Source: Colias croceus
Lineage: Eukaryota > Arthropoda > Insecta > Lepidoptera > Pieridae
Length of the DNA stretch: 64,000 bases
Direction of reading: 5' to 3'
Assembly (NCBI RefSeq): GCF_905220415.1
Contig: NC_059556.1
Coordinates: 2,492,501-2,556,500 of the forward strand
Below are positions 24,001 through 29,155 of this stretch, in pieces. The translations under genes and the position numbers were made by a program. The stretch's first letter is position 1; every line of letters begins with the position of its first letter. Under the pieces are notes generated by a model that worked only from the letters and a program-made list of their open reading frames with translations, did no database searches and had not been told where the DNA came from.

Positions 24001-24962
24001 TGCTGCTGCGCGAAGCTAGAGAAGAAAACATGGATTTTAAGGAAAAATTTAGCACAATTTTTTTGACGTAATTTTGTTGTTTAAGTATTTTATACGTGAT
24101 CAGTGTATGCAAATCTACAAGTCCCTTCGCGCTTAGTATACCGATAGTGGGACACCCTGTATTTTGTAATAATACACGACACGACCAACTAATTATTTTA
24201 TATTACCAAATAGGTAGATAAGATATGTAGGTACTTTGATTATACCTATAGGAACGCATAGGTAAAAGTATTTTTTTTCTCTTTAAGTATTACTAATTGC
24301 AGGAGTCGAGAACGGTTGGACCGATTTTAATATATTTTACAATAGTCCTAGGATGATGAAATTTTATTCAAAAACATAATAATAAGAAAGCATTTTTATT
24401 TTTCTAACACATTTTAGATCATTGAATTGAGCTATTTTAATAAAATGTTGACATTAAGAAATAATAGGTATTTCTTCTAATTAGTATTTTAAATTATTAT
24501 TATTTTTTTTTGTTTTTATATAAATTAACATTGTCTCAAGGATATCGTTACAAAACAGAATTCATAATATTATCAGCTAGACATATTATGACTTATAAAC
24601 TTTTAAATTTAATTAAAATTAAAATAATGTTACACGAATAAATTGCAAGAGTCAATGAAATGAAAATTAATTTATTTCTACTCTACATAATATTATAATA
24701 AGATGGTCCCATACACCTGAGAAATCATCCTTAGAAAAGTATTTACTTAATTCTACTTAATATAAATCTGATATAAATTAATTTTACTTTAAAACTGTGT
24801 TAAAAATAATTAAAAAATACATACATTATGGCCAGCGTCTGTCAAATGACGCACGTACGCCTCTCCCAAAATCGAATGACTTTTCCCCGGAATAGGGAAA
24901 AATAATAAAAAATTATAACCATCACTGACACCAAGAAAAGTGAATAAAACTAGAAACAGCAT
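1..24962 (-). CDS. UDP-glycosyltransferase UGT-A, 3' end outside window
   Basis: Membrane enzyme of the ER that transfers sugar from a UDP-sugar to small lipophilic compounds (family knowledge). Six exons are visible, read right to left: 24825-24962 (signal peptide), 3666-3753, 2500-2692, 1553-1744, 422-641 and 1-56. All have AG acceptors and GT donors with compatible phases, so the joined frame stays open. The second exon begins VTYITPLL, the fourth carries FNCPLIW, the fifth GNSHISSGDAHRLPQ, and the last runs into IYFSLG at the window edge. The remaining two exons (UGT signature and membrane anchor) must lie to the left. Intron 1 is about 21 kb and full of transposons, whereas UGT-B and UGT-C have first introns under 1 kb. 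Joining the distant first exon to the rest rests on strand, order and phase. The alternative is an orphan first exon from another copy. UGT33-like by eye. Confidence 0.75.
661..827 (+). mobile_element. Helitron-like short element, family H5
   Basis: Ends in the GC-rich hairpin GCGAAGCCGGGGC followed by CTAG. The same sequence recurs at 12940, 22890, 47294, 47464 and 55646. It lies in UGT-A intron 4 and directly abuts the next element. Confidence 0.7.
832..1070 (+). mobile_element. Helitron-like short element, family H1
   Basis: Starts TCTATATTTAATATTATAAA and ends GGGCGAAGCCGCGGG...CTAG followed by T, as the other H1 copies do. It has an internal GTCT microsatellite. It lies in UGT-A intron 4. 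Confidence 0.7.
1181..1414. mobile_element. Harbinger-type MITE (family Q) with TTA duplication
   Basis: A 234-bp element with near-perfect terminal inverted repeats (GCATTTACATCAAACGAAC at the left, the complement at the right), flanked by TTA at 1178-1180 and 1415-1417. Related copies lie at 14854-15247 and 39612-39811. A 3-bp TWA duplication is characteristic of PIF/Harbinger. Confidence 0.7.
1975..2171 (-). repeat. tRNA-derived SINE, head truncated
   Basis: On the minus strand it begins at a Pol III B-box-like GGTTCGATTCCCACC and continues GGGCAAATATTTGTGTGATG, a body common in lepidopteran SINEs. The A box is missing. It lies in UGT-A intron 3. Confidence 0.55.
2714..2900 (-). mobile_element. 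Helitron-like short element, family H3
   Basis: Begins on the plus strand with CTAG and the hairpin CGCCCGCGGCTTCGCCCG, then AAAACCTAATAAATTATATA, and ends near ACTTTGTTTTGTACTATG. It serves as an uninterrupted reference for the nested copy at 35904. Confidence 0.7.
2956..3070 (+). repeat. 3' fragment of the 300-bp tRNA-derived SINE
   Basis: Matches the 3' half of the full SINE at 27555-27858 (CCAACCCGCACTTGGCCAGC, then CAGCAGTGGGA) and ends in the degenerate GATGATTATGATAAT tail. It is 5'-truncated. Confidence 0.6.
3249..3350 (-). mobile_element. Helitron-like element, family H2, truncated
   Basis: Keeps the CTAG end and the CGCGCGGCTTCACCCCCGTGG hairpin region of the H2 family. The distal half (TATTATAAAGCTGAAGAG) is missing. 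Confidence 0.55.
3405..3600 (-). repeat. Retroposon 3' tail (RTE-like or SINE)
   Basis: Carries AACTCAAACATTTATTTATTC followed by ACCACCGATTCGGAAAGCAG and GAAGAACCGGCAAGAAAC. This dispersed block also occurs, much shorter, at 3998-4078 and on the other strand at 22320-22385. The class assignment is from memory of lepidopteran repeats. Confidence 0.45.
3803..3970 (+). mobile_element. Helitron-like element, family H2, diverged
   Basis: Starts near TTAACTAATATTATAATCC and continues with GAGTTTGTTTGTTTGAACGC, but the 3' end is decayed (CAGTTATG instead of CAGCTAGT). It lies in UGT-A intron 1 just upstream of exon 2. Confidence 0.55.
4080..4270 (+). mobile_element. Helitron-like element, family H2, full length
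   Basis: A 191-bp copy with a TC start, ACTAATATTATAAAGCTGAA, GAACGCGCTAATCTC, and a GAGCAGCTAG end followed by T. It is almost the same length as the nested copy at 35948-36136. Confidence 0.7.
4582..4818 (-). mobile_element. Helitron-like element, family H1
   Basis: Reads CTAG, then CTTTCCGCCCGCGTCTTCGC on the plus strand, through CCCGTTCCCGTGGGATTTCC and a CAGA microsatellite, to ATTAGTATGGA (the complement of a TC start). Confidence 0.7.
5009..5193 (+). mobile_element. Helitron-like element, family H2, 3' end eroded
   Basis: CTAATATTATAAAGCTGAAG at the start and AAAACCGCGCGGCACAACC at the end; the terminal CTAG has mutated. Confidence 0.6.
5340..5623 (+). repeat. 5' LTR of errantivirus-like element
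   Basis: 284 bp, AGTTACGCAT...GTTTAACT, identical to the copy at 11000-11283. The flanking duplication AGGT is at 5336-5339. An 81% AT stretch near the 3' side (AATAAGTTTAATTTTAATTT) may hold promoter or polyadenylation signals. Confidence 0.93.
5623..5640 (+). promoter_or_regulatory. Primer-binding site, probably serine tRNA class
   Basis: TGGCGCAGCCGGTAGGAT starts on the last base of the 5' LTR, as in 17.6/297-type errantiviruses whose site is complementary to a serine tRNA 3' end. The tRNA assignment is from memory of that class. Confidence 0.7.
5641..6351 (+). other. Leader of the LTR element
   Basis: About 710 bp of AT-rich sequence with no ORF, between the primer-binding site and the gag ATG. 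In errantiviruses this region holds packaging or insulator sequence and the env splice donor; I see no tandem repeats here. Confidence 0.6.
6352..7590 (+). CDS. gag: Gag-like protein of errantivirus-like element
   Basis: 412 aa from the ATG at 6352; the frame is open upstream to a non-ATG codon at 6307. It would form the particle core. The N-terminal half is a helical capsid-like domain (FFRKCEYIINKF, then an LEFCNRIQNIRSLL stretch). The C-terminal half is low complexity: three near repeats of NQNPQFGYRP around 7120-7210, then tyrosine-asparagine repeats (NPYDYTNYY) at 7380-7470 and a lysine-rich end. There is no CCHC zinc knuckle, as is usual for errantivirus Gag. The 3' end overlaps pol in the -1 frame. 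It appears intact. Confidence 0.85.
   Translation: MEREIQSVNVITIPSDMLKLIPLFGGDKRILNLFFRKCEYIINKFRGHEEQNIYVLHAITSRLIGDAAALLSEREDINTWPALKELLEQHFGDPRSEDCIKISLESCKIKSGESYLEFCNRIQNIRSLLISKVNLSVDMEIKRAKIAIYNHTALNVFLYNLPESMVRIVRLKSPSTLEQALEIVLEEVNFHEQYQSRNRIHNNTTLPRQTPNVTVPQFLQNNPQQRFNFGIPNVPQNAQQAKFGFKFTPQQPFNNNPQFGYRPSFNQNPQFGYRPTFNQNPQFVYRPPQTFGITPQNFGQRPPQNNHFETTDVSMRTAPPRPQNITQPGFRVNETDLHNDNYYYNYNPYDYTNYYSYNPYDYTNYYGCNPYDTNCEYDENEIYTPTDDTQDINVLPSDKKNFQTKASTKKKS
7548..9353 (+). CDS. pol: Pol remnant: start of protease fused to RNase H tail, complete integrase
   Basis: Open in the -1 frame relative to gag, probably made as Gag-Pol by frameshifting. From 7617 it reads LPHIYISEINSKFVIDNG, the start of an errantivirus aspartic protease up to its active site, and then directly KQNLNADALSKI, the typical last residues of RNase H. 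All reverse transcriptase and most of protease and RNase H are therefore deleted, in frame. Numbering from 7617, the integrase keeps an HHCC zinc finger (H234, H240, C270, C273) and the catalytic D303, D356 and E392, with exactly 35 residues between the last two. The C-terminal tail is basic. It ends at TAA 9351-9353, overlapping the env frame. Confidence 0.85.
   Translation, partial: KKFSNESLYQEKIVESNCDPNLKLPHIYISEINSKFVIDNGKQNLNADALSKIRVNATHSDNESESMVVNIGDRDNRPRTRNDSSTITISERDSSETISIPDSETLSAMSSPRTCDYPVRSPSVTSKSDTVHSANIVESSGIPILHEAIDTKPNQILVYTWFKNEMQVHDLSREKQKVLEVFLPTNNPDLVKQFLKEYIKPKVKYFIYFEDDEHRKQFTSIVIELFRKDTVLLFECTERVVFIEDEKEQKAIIIKHHQGKTCHRGIKETLASIRRNYFWHNMQETISALINACETCSKMKYDRNPFKPILQLTQTQDAPFQEIFIDIFQIEGNYYLTIIDAFSKLGQAIPIDNRSTAEVVRALMKYFSFYGTPRKISSDPGSEFNNELMKEFLNLHKIELHIGSPNNPNSMGLIERLHSTISEIYRCAKYEEKCTDAASVMMYSIIAYNSSIHSVTGLTPFEVVFGHTDSGSLFNADFEQHYIQQLVKDHAKRLKVLYKHLAEKMIETKQKVKDRRGGEDPISLPSGKIIFAKDVNKRKSKDKPRFHKAKVIGQGSRNVVPIEIGKRKTKVPIINVKRPPQVVLADSDEVRAGPSTTTSST
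7551..7557 (+). promoter_or_regulatory. Slippery heptamer for -1 frameshift between gag and pol
   Basis: A AAT TTT in the gag frame, matching the X XXY YYZ rule. The -1 frame is open from 7548 (TAA at 7545-7547) and runs without a stop into pol, while gag stops at 7588-7590. Whether a structure follows was not computed. Confidence 0.65.
9310..10479 (+). CDS. env: Env-like protein, N-terminal part, frame broken
   Basis: Envelope fusion glycoprotein homolog of errantiviruses (related to baculovirus F, family knowledge). A furin-type cleavage motif, KRVKR, lies near residue 100, followed by a hydrophobic glycine-rich fusion-peptide-like segment, then heptad-like helices. The first ATG (9310) gives no convincing signal peptide and overlaps the end of pol, so the true start probably comes from a spliced leader. 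The frame stops at 10477-10479 before the membrane anchor, which is found in another frame at 10554-11036. This is one env gene interrupted by a frameshift; no restored form is given. Confidence 0.7.
   Translation: MRSALALQLQPLQHNPGIYPVKEGQAYLQTDYWTIIKVLNLDKINDDLNFIISKYSEFDSLINKNISYLHDFQVAKYHAEYIRDITIQKYEQLVPQKRVKRGILNPLGSLIKIITGNLDYSDAMRYDKLTAKLENDQTIVRNKITLISKMLDSFINTTEVLNQNSKILDKRLKIVESMIKELASKDNHWVYTTYVVSLLNLFVSNFRTIFIKLGEIETALAFSKVSILHQSIINSTELLQHLILISQTENLVFKASEANLVKLEETINVKSYIKQNQITFIMEVPITDNYTYNYYKLYSIPMYRASDSKTLSIFPKYPYLLAKGMKYLPIVKPCRSLAAGEQFLCDERNQTPYPETTCIEQLLKFEGNPMHCEQQLINIENVRMQESHL
10554..11036 (+). pseudogene. env: Env-like C-terminal part in a shifted frame
   Basis: About 160 codons in a different frame from the upstream env ORF. 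It has cysteine-bearing ectodomain sequence, then one membrane span of about 20 residues (LFLIFVLVILFLLYLL) and a short cytoplasmic tail. It runs into the 3' LTR and stops there. The shift lies between about 10450 and 10553. Confidence 0.7.
10989..10999 (+). promoter_or_regulatory. Polypurine tract
   Basis: AAGGAGGGAGG lies immediately before the 3' LTR start at 11000, the expected plus-strand primer position. Confidence 0.8.
11000..11283 (+). repeat. 3' LTR of errantivirus-like element
   Basis: 284 bp, identical to 5340-5623; followed by the target duplication AGGT at 11284-11287. Confidence 0.93.
11288..12160. other. AT-rich intronic stretch with retroposon fragment
   Basis: No gene. About 11310-11360 is a decayed Helitron-like scrap (CAGACAGACAG). 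About 11755-11905 is a dispersed retroposon 3' tail (TACTTTATTGCACTTAAAG, then AGAGCGATTTCTTCCAGAC) that recurs at 49070 and 63270. Confidence 0.5.
12161..12396. mobile_element. MITE with AACCGACTTCAAA inverted ends
   Basis: Begins AACCGACTTCAAAAAAAGG and ends TTTGAAGTCGGTT. A second copy lies reversed at 49182-49372 and an end fragment at 26416-26458. Short TIRs and no ORF. Confidence 0.55.
12661..12847. mobile_element. Perfect-hairpin Harbinger-type MITE
   Basis: 187 bp made of two arms of about 88 bp around the loop AGTGCGTAC. Only one substitution and one 2-bp indel separate the arms. Ends are GTGCCCTTACGCACTAGCGG and its complement; TAA duplications lie at 12658-12660 and 12848-12850. 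Each arm contains a 24-bp palindrome based on GCGGCTAACCGC. GC-rich against an AT-rich host. Confidence 0.75.
12940..13107 (+). mobile_element. Helitron-like element, family H5
   Basis: Reads TATAATATAAAAATGATTCC through GAAGCCGGGGCGGACTGCTAG; near-identical to 661-827 and the tandem pair at 47294-47631. Confidence 0.7.
13284..13632 (+). mobile_element. Helitron-like element, family H1, with nested insertion
   Basis: TCCTACTAATATTATAAATG at the start, CGCGGGCGAATCCGCGGGCG at the end, with CTAG mutated to CTAT. About 13482-13592 is foreign sequence inserted between GGGAACGGGAACT and the distal hairpin. Confidence 0.65.
13885..14243 (+). mobile_element. Helitron-like element carrying a captured kinase exon
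   Basis: The left part (TATTATTAGATTTTTTGTCT, then CCGGGCTAAACTC and TTCAAATTTTGCGCAGAG) is laid out like the 5' half of local Helitron-like elements. The right part (GGAGCAATGCGGGTAAAACC, then ACAACTAG followed by T) is an H2-type 3' end with hairpin. The kinase exon lies between them. The exact 5' end is uncertain. Confidence 0.5.
13987..14138 (+). pseudogene. Orphan exon of a GAK/auxilin-type protein kinase
   Basis: A 152-nt open segment with an AG before it (GCGCAG) and a GT donor after it (AAAG|GTAGTA). The product includes IVRVFYQACKAVQHMH and the kinase catalytic loop HRDLKLENFL, matching cyclin-G-associated kinase/auxilin/AAK1 (clathrin uncoating and coat kinases). No other kinase exon is nearby and it lies antisense in a UGT intron, so it cannot make a kinase. 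The flanks resemble Helitron-like 5' and 3' sequence, suggesting capture of one exon with bits of intron. The frame is still open, so capture may be recent. Confidence 0.7.
14854..15247. mobile_element. Harbinger-type MITE (family Q) with nested hairpin
   Basis: TIR CGGTGCATTTACATCAAACG at the left, its near complement at the right; TAA duplications at 14851-14853 and 15248-15250. Compared with the 234-bp copy at 1181, the extra length is the hairpin at 14907-15054. Confidence 0.7.
14907..15054. mobile_element. 148-bp foldback element nested in a MITE
   Basis: Two arms of about 60 bp starting CTAGCGCGCAAGAGCAACTT, separated by a 23-nt spacer. The arms differ by a 4-bp indel. It is absent from the related MITE at 1181. 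Confidence 0.65.
15314..15492 (+). mobile_element. Helitron-like element, family H3
   Basis: TATAAAACAAAGTCGCTTTC through AAAGCGGGTGATGCCGCGGG and AAGCTAG followed by T. Confidence 0.65.
15964..16128 (-). mobile_element. Helitron-like element, H5-related
   Basis: CTAGCGGCTTCGCCCGTGGT at the CTAG end, then a diverged body with CCAGCCGTTTCGGAGGAGTA. Confidence 0.5.
16196..16390 (+). mobile_element. Helitron-like element, family H2, full length
   Basis: TCTATACTAATATTATAAAG to GAGCAGCTAG followed by T; 195 bp. Confidence 0.7.
16580..16763 (+). repeat. Long inverted repeat, left arm
   Basis: About 184 bp (GATGAAGAAAGCAGTCTATG ... GAAGCGCTGTCATCTTCCAA) matched in reverse complement at 21686-21870, essentially without mismatch except in the terminal TCTTTCT/TCGAAT segment. 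Confidence 0.8.
16969..17064 (+). other. Possible first coding exon of the 5-kb element
   Basis: An ATG opens a serine- and acid-rich stretch (SFSSSEDERSNGSSLPKR) ending at a donor-like CCGTAAGT. It is too short for homology. It could be the N-terminus of a lost element protein. Confidence 0.25.
17180..18470. other. Interior of the 5-kb element, no gene
   Basis: AT-rich sequence. Two near copies of GCCAGGATTG(T/G)CTTGTA followed by ATCAGGCATCATTGG-like text at 18345-18440 lead into the minisatellite. No ORF worth calling. Confidence 0.4.
18475..19075. repeat. Degenerate minisatellite with GGTCGCGGAGACC core
   Basis: The 13-bp core GGTC-NCGGA-GACC, able to form a 4-bp stem, recurs at 18475, 18695, 18761, 18827, 18957 and 19062. 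Most copies are followed by ATGGAGATTTTGGTAAAGCC. Three successive copies are exactly 66 bp apart; the others are spaced 105-220 bp. Confidence 0.7.
19080..21540. other. Interior of the 5-kb element: decayed sequence, G-run, A20
   Basis: Short ORFs at 19392-19628 and 19775-19990 (the latter with LVPRHICQSLLRILRHLQSL) look like remnants but match nothing I can name. A G13 run lies at 20249-20261 and A20 at 20378-20397, the latter possibly a retroposon tail. 20900-21540 is plain AT-rich DNA. Confidence 0.4.
21604..21901. mobile_element. 298-bp MITE with perfect 57-bp inverted ends
   Basis: GATGTTTTGCATTAAAACAA at 21604 continues for 57 bp and is exactly complementary to 21845-21901. The interior is the reverse complement of the left arm of the 5-kb element (16580-16763), so the two are one family. 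Flanked by AATATT on both sides. Confidence 0.7.
21902..22079 (+). mobile_element. 3' piece of an interrupted H2 Helitron-like element
   Basis: AATATTATAAAGTTGCAGTC to CACAGCTAG followed by T. Its missing start (TCTATACTAATATTAT) is at 16563-16578, on the far side of the inserted elements. Confidence 0.7.
22400..22570 (-). repeat. Dispersed GC-rich 180-bp repeat, copy 1
   Basis: Contains CACTCGGGGACTGCCGCGGT in complement and AAGCTATTG(T/C)ATAGCTT; copy 2 lies inverted at 40474-40648 with well above 90% identity by eye. On the strand starting GTGGCACTCGGGGAC it ends in an A-tract, hinting at retroposition. No tRNA-type promoter boxes seen. Confidence 0.6.
22890..23067 (+). mobile_element. 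Helitron-like element, family H5, truncated
   Basis: Only the 3' end is clear: TACCACGGGCGAAGCCGGGG, then GGACCGCTAG followed by T. Confidence 0.5.
23291..23371 (-). mobile_element. Fragment of H2 Helitron-like element
   Basis: GCTGTGCCTCGCGGTTTTAC, then GCTCCGCTCCTGTTGGTCAG and CCTTCCTCGATAA; broken off midway. Confidence 0.5.
23571..24160. mobile_element. 590-bp element with ACAGG(G/T)TGTCCCA ends
   Basis: Left end ACAGGTTGTCCCACCGTTGG and right end complementary to ACAGGGTGTCCCACTATCGG; the similarity extends through TATACTAAGC. A partial copy lies at 28888-29155. The centre holds a nested palindrome at 23715-23785. Confidence 0.6.
24165..24824. other. AT-rich start of UGT-A intron 1
   Basis: No ORF or recognised repeat except a scrap near 24300-24350 (GAGAACGGTTGGACCGATTT) of the Helitron-like type. 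Confidence 0.4.
24825..24962 (-). CDS. First exon of UGT-A: signal peptide and start of acceptor domain
   Basis: A 46-residue exon starting at the ATG at 24962-24960. It has a hydrophobic signal peptide, then the SHSILGE motif whose histidine sits where UGTs have the catalytic base, and ends in DAGHN. The donor GTATGT follows at 24824. It ends in phase 0, as UGT-B exon 1 and UGT-C exon 1 do, and joins in frame to the exon at 3753. An in-frame TTG upstream (24995) opens the frame further but is not a plausible start. Confidence 0.8.
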
Positions 24963-25268
24963 ATTAACACTACTACACAGGACAGAAAGAAACAACTTAC
25001 TGAAGAGATTTCCTTATCAAGAAGGTACGAACTTGACTCTGAAAGTCAGTTCAGTCAATATACAGAAGAAACAATATTTATTGTAGGGAAAATTATATCT
25101 TACCAATTCAATTAAAATTTGTTTTTATTTTAGAATGAAGTTTGATGTTTTTTTGCATCAATAAATCAAAACAAATAAGTTGAGACCTTGAATATAATGT
25201 TTCAAACAAGGTTTTAAATATTCAACACACGATTTCTGGGGAATTTTGACGTAATACTTTAATTTATC

Positions 25269-25390
25269 GATACTAATATGAAAGGTTTGTTTGTTTGAAT
25301 GCGCTAAAATCAAGGATTGAATTTGAAAAATTATTTCACTTTTAGACAGAACATTTATTGAGGAAAGCTTTATATATCATCTCACTAAGG
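25269..25390 (+). mobile_element. Fragment of H2 Helitron-like element
   Basis: GATACTAATATGAAAGGTTTGTTTGTTTGAA to ATCATCTCACTAAG-type sequence; the 3' end is missing. Upstream of UGT-A exon 1. Confidence 0.5.
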
Positions 25391-25501
25391 CCCGTATTTA
25401 TAAACAGATCTCAAAATTGAGTATGCTCTTATGTAAAAATATGAGATGCTGCGCTATTCTAAAAAAATAGCTTGAGGTTGCGCTATCAGATGAGTTCAGC
25501 T

Positions 25502-25697
25502 TCACTACATAGTATAAAACAAAGTCGCTTTCTCTGTCCCTATGTAAGGAACATAACCCTTTGTATGCTTAAATCTTTAAAACTACGCAACGGATTTTGA
25601 TGCGGTTTTTTTAATAGATAGAGTTAGAGTGGTTCAAGAGGAAAGTTTTAGTATATAATCTTAGACAAAGCGGGCGAAGCCGCGGGCGGTAAGCTAG
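25502..25697 (+). mobile_element. Helitron-like element, family H3
   Basis: TATAAAACAAAGTCGCTTTC to GGGCGAAGCCGCGGGCGGTA, then AGCTAG followed by T. Confidence 0.7.
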
Positions 25698-25699
25698 TT

Positions 25700-27084
25700 G
25701 AGTAATAAACAGCACTCGAACTCGATATGTGTATGGCGATATCAAAGAACTATAATAGTTATGTGGGCGATATGCTCGTTGGCGATTATTGAGTACAGCT
25801 GTTGATCTGTGACTTAGGGTGCTTTTCCACCAATAATGTTCGAGGGTGTGTAGCGAGAAATGTGTTTGTAAAACCAATCATATTGCTTCAGTGAGTTTGA
25901 AGTTAGAAGCGTTTAGCGTTTGTAGTGATACTGTGAAAAGCATCCATTATGCTCGTTAACATGTATAATTGAAAAACAAAATATGTTTTTTTTTTTATAT
26001 TGCAAATAGTTGACACAGCCTAACGAAAAAGTCCCTAATTTTTTCAAATAACATTTAATTTATTACGGGACCTAGAAATATTTCGAGGTAAAATATTTCA
26101 AAATATGAGGAATGATATATTAATAATTATGAATGGAAAAATATACACGTGTCGTTTCTATTATTATTATAATACTATATCAATATTATCTGTGTATATT
26201 GACCATCACGTAAATTAATATTCAAAATTTTAATGAATTGGCGTCGTTTTTTCACCAACTGAAACAATATTGTGACTTATGAAGACTTTATTTTCTTGTT
26301 GTCCTACTTTTGGCTAATGTTCTAATAATCTGTCGAAACAAAATTTGAATATTAATTATATTCAATTTTTATATAAAGTTTAATACCAATTTTTAAATAA
26401 AAATAATAAAATATACCGGCCGAATTGGGAACCTCCTCTTTTTGAAGTCGGTTAAAACGATAACCTAAGTACACTTTCATTATCAAAATTATTAGGTAGG
26501 TATCAATGTAAATATGGACTTGCGATTCGAATCGATTATATTTAGCGAGTTTCGATAAGGTCTAAAATGTAAATTTTATTTTATTTATTTAAATTAATAT
26601 TATTATTAGTTTGCTTGTTTATTTTACTTATAAAATTTTAAATGAATTCGCTGGATATCTATTTTTAACTTATCAAGGTGAATGCTCTTTTTGGCAGTGT
26701 TATGATCTTTGGTATTTCTTGTTTTAATAGGATTTAGGTACATAATATATATATAATATTCGGTAGTGATCTTGATTTAATATATTGATTAACGTATTTA
26801 ATTCTCGACGTTTATTATGTTTTTAATTTTAAATTCCGAATTTGTCACTCCGAATCAATAACATTGTTCTAGTAATTAAAAAATTTGTTTCAATTAGTTT
26901 TTTTGTGAATTATTTTAAGTCATTATTAGCGGAAAAAAATCCCAGAAAATTTTGATGCGTTTTATTTTTATCTCATTTCAACAAGAGGTAGAGGTGCTAT
27001 TCGTCATCTTGTAAATGCTTTCTTTATTTTTATAGAGCCATTTGATGATATATCGTTGAATTGAAGCATGGTTTATTATGATAT
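25700..27084. other. AT-rich spacer
   Basis: No gene seen. A 43-bp end fragment of the AACCGACTTC MITE lies at 26416-26458; the rest is unassigned low-GC sequence. Confidence 0.4.
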
Positions 27085-27268
27085 CCCATTGAGCCCCAAG
27101 CGGCCCGATCGGTCCCGCAGACACAATAGATTTTCTATTCCCCGTGTCCACGCACTTGTCTCCCCGTGACCACGCTCGCTGTAAAGTGTTCGAAACGTCG
27201 GGAAAATAATAGAATGAATAAATCGCGTTTAAAATCCGTTAAAAAGTCTTTAATTTCTAAATATAATT
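27085..27268 (+). repeat. Dispersed repeat ending CTCGCTGTAAAGTGTTCGAA
   Basis: A GC-richer block (CACGCACTTGTCTCCCCGTG, then GTTCGAAACGTCGGG and AATAAATCGCGTTTAAAATC) of a kind I recall from lepidopteran retroposon 3' ends. Only one copy is in this window, so the class is uncertain. Confidence 0.35.
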
Positions 27269-27270
27269 TA

Positions 27271-27490
27271 CTAGCTTTCCGCCTGCGGCTTCGTCCGCGT
27301 TTTCAAAGAAAAACCCGCATAGTTCCCGTTCCCGTGGGATTTCCTGGATAAAACCTAGCCTATGTTACTCGTGGATAATGTAGCTTTCGAATGGTGAAAG
27401 AATTTTTAAAATCGGTCCAGTAGTTTATGAGCCTATTCATTACAATCAAACAAACAAACAAACAAACAAAGTTTTCCTCTTTATAAGATT
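27271..27490 (-). mobile_element. Helitron-like element, family H1 variant
   Basis: CTAGCTTTCCGCCTGCGGCT, then AGTTCCCGTTCCCGTGGGAT and a CAAA microsatellite. Confidence 0.6.
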
Positions 27491-27554
27491 ATTGAGATAA
27501 TTAGTTTAGGATAGGATTGAACTAAAAAATATAATGAAAGTATAACACAAACGA

Positions 27555-27858
27555 GAGCAGTGGTGGCTCAGTGGTGAGACCTCGGACTTCGAATCGATAA
27601 GTCCGTGGTTCGAGACCAGGCGAGCGCGCAGGAAATAAATTGATTTTTAAATTTATCTGCGCATGTTGGAACATCACCACTGCTCGAACGGTGAAGGAAA
27701 ACATCGTGAGGAAACCGACATGTCGAAGAATTAAAAAGTTCGACGACATGTGTCATCCGCCAACCCGCACTTGGCCAGCGTGGTGGATTATGGCCTGTAT
27801 CCTCATAGGAGGCCCGTGTCCCAGCAGTGGGAACGTATATGGGCTGATGATGATGATG
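27555..27858 (+). repeat. Full-length tRNA-derived SINE with 13-bp target duplication
   Basis: Head carries Pol III boxes: TGGCTCAGTGG (A) and GGTTCGAGACC (B). Body includes ACATCGTGAGGAAACCGACA and the tail is (GAT)n. Flanked by ATAACACAAACGA at 27542-27554 and 27859-27871. Relatives at 52502-52793 (minus), 2956-3070 and 37548-37678. Confidence 0.85.
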
Positions 27859-27871
27859 ATAACACAAACGA

Positions 27872-28887
27872 CAATATGTAATCTACGAGTCTTCAATGTA
27901 ACAATCTAATGAATTAAAATAATCTAACGTAACGTAACTAATCGTAACCTTGCTTTGACTTTTTATTATTATTTATATATTACCTACACGTCTGGAACTT
28001 TGATGTATAAAATGCTGTGATAAAATATGTTTGACAGTAGATAACTTGATATCGATTTTAAAAATATTGAAATTGTTATTCATCCTTTTTATTTTTTAAT
28101 CAAACCAGTCATTGTCTGCATTACTAATGATTTATACCATTCATTATTTTTCGCATAAAACCTTGGTTTTCTAACATTGGCAAATACTTTACAGAGTGTT
28201 CCTTCTTATTGCTAAGTAGATACTATGTTATGCTCATGGGATTCACAATTTAAAGGACCCTAAGGCACGTAACATTTAAACGTAACAAAGAACCATACTT
28301 TACCTCACTAGGCAGTAGGCAGGTTTACACAGAGCGAGCGAGTGGCTAATACATTCTACCCAATCAATGGCTTGAATGTATTAGCCACATAATATTCTAA
28401 TTAAAACATCTAAAATTTGTTACTACATTCTTGCAAATAAAATATAATTTGAATTTGAAGCATTTTCCGCGGCAAATGATGCGTGGGCGGCAAATTCACG
28501 GGTGAAACCGTGGACTGAATGCTAGTTATATCTAATTTGCATTTGATGTTCTGAATCACGTACGGAAAATCATAACATTATCAATATCTGTCAAGCCCCT
28601 TGGATTTTCTATTTTTTTTATCAAAAAATTGTACCTCTCAGTTAGAATCATCACCAGATAAGATAGAAAAAGTTAAGATGATGCTGTTAATAATCTTGAT
28701 AAAAGATTAAATTTGTTTAGGGTAACACACGTATAGGATAAATAAATTATAATTCTCGTATAGGAAAACGAAATTGATGTTTTTTTATAATCATCTTTTT
28801 GATAAAAAATATAAAATTTAATAAAACAATCTTATAAACGATATTAAAGAACTTAATATTATTATGCATACAATTTTCTACCATTAT
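27872..28887. other. AT-rich spacer with small hairpin
   Basis: No gene. 28341-28388 is a hairpin with 15-bp arms (GTGGCTAATACATTC and complement). A decayed Helitron-like end (GGGCGGCAAATTCACGGG ... CTAG) is at about 28470-28525. Confidence 0.4.
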
Positions 28888-29155
28888 ACAGGGTGTCCCA
28901 CTATTGGTATACTAAGCGCGAAGTGGCTTGAATTTTTGCATAAACTGATCACAATTTTTTACGGGATCAGTGCATGCAAAACTAGGTAGGTACTTAAACA
29001 AAAAAATTAGGTCAAAATTTTTTTGGTTAATTTGTCCTTAAAATCCATATTTTGTTCTATATAACTTCGCGCAGCCGGCATACACCGCTTCGCTAATGTG
29101 AGCATTTTATCAATGAAAACATAATCTTAAAACAGCGCCCACGTGCGGTTGCGAT
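28888..29155. mobile_element. Partial copy of the ACAGGGTGTCCCA element
   Basis: ACAGGGTGTCCCACTATTGG, then TATACTAAGCGCGAAG; corresponds in reverse complement to about 23890-24160. The other end is missing. Confidence 0.6.

Noticed and set aside
27568..27909. ORFs of 75-99 codons on both strands at 27.5-27.9 kb and 52.5-52.8 kb
   Set aside because: They fall inside the tRNA-derived SINE; the GC-rich body simply lacks stops.
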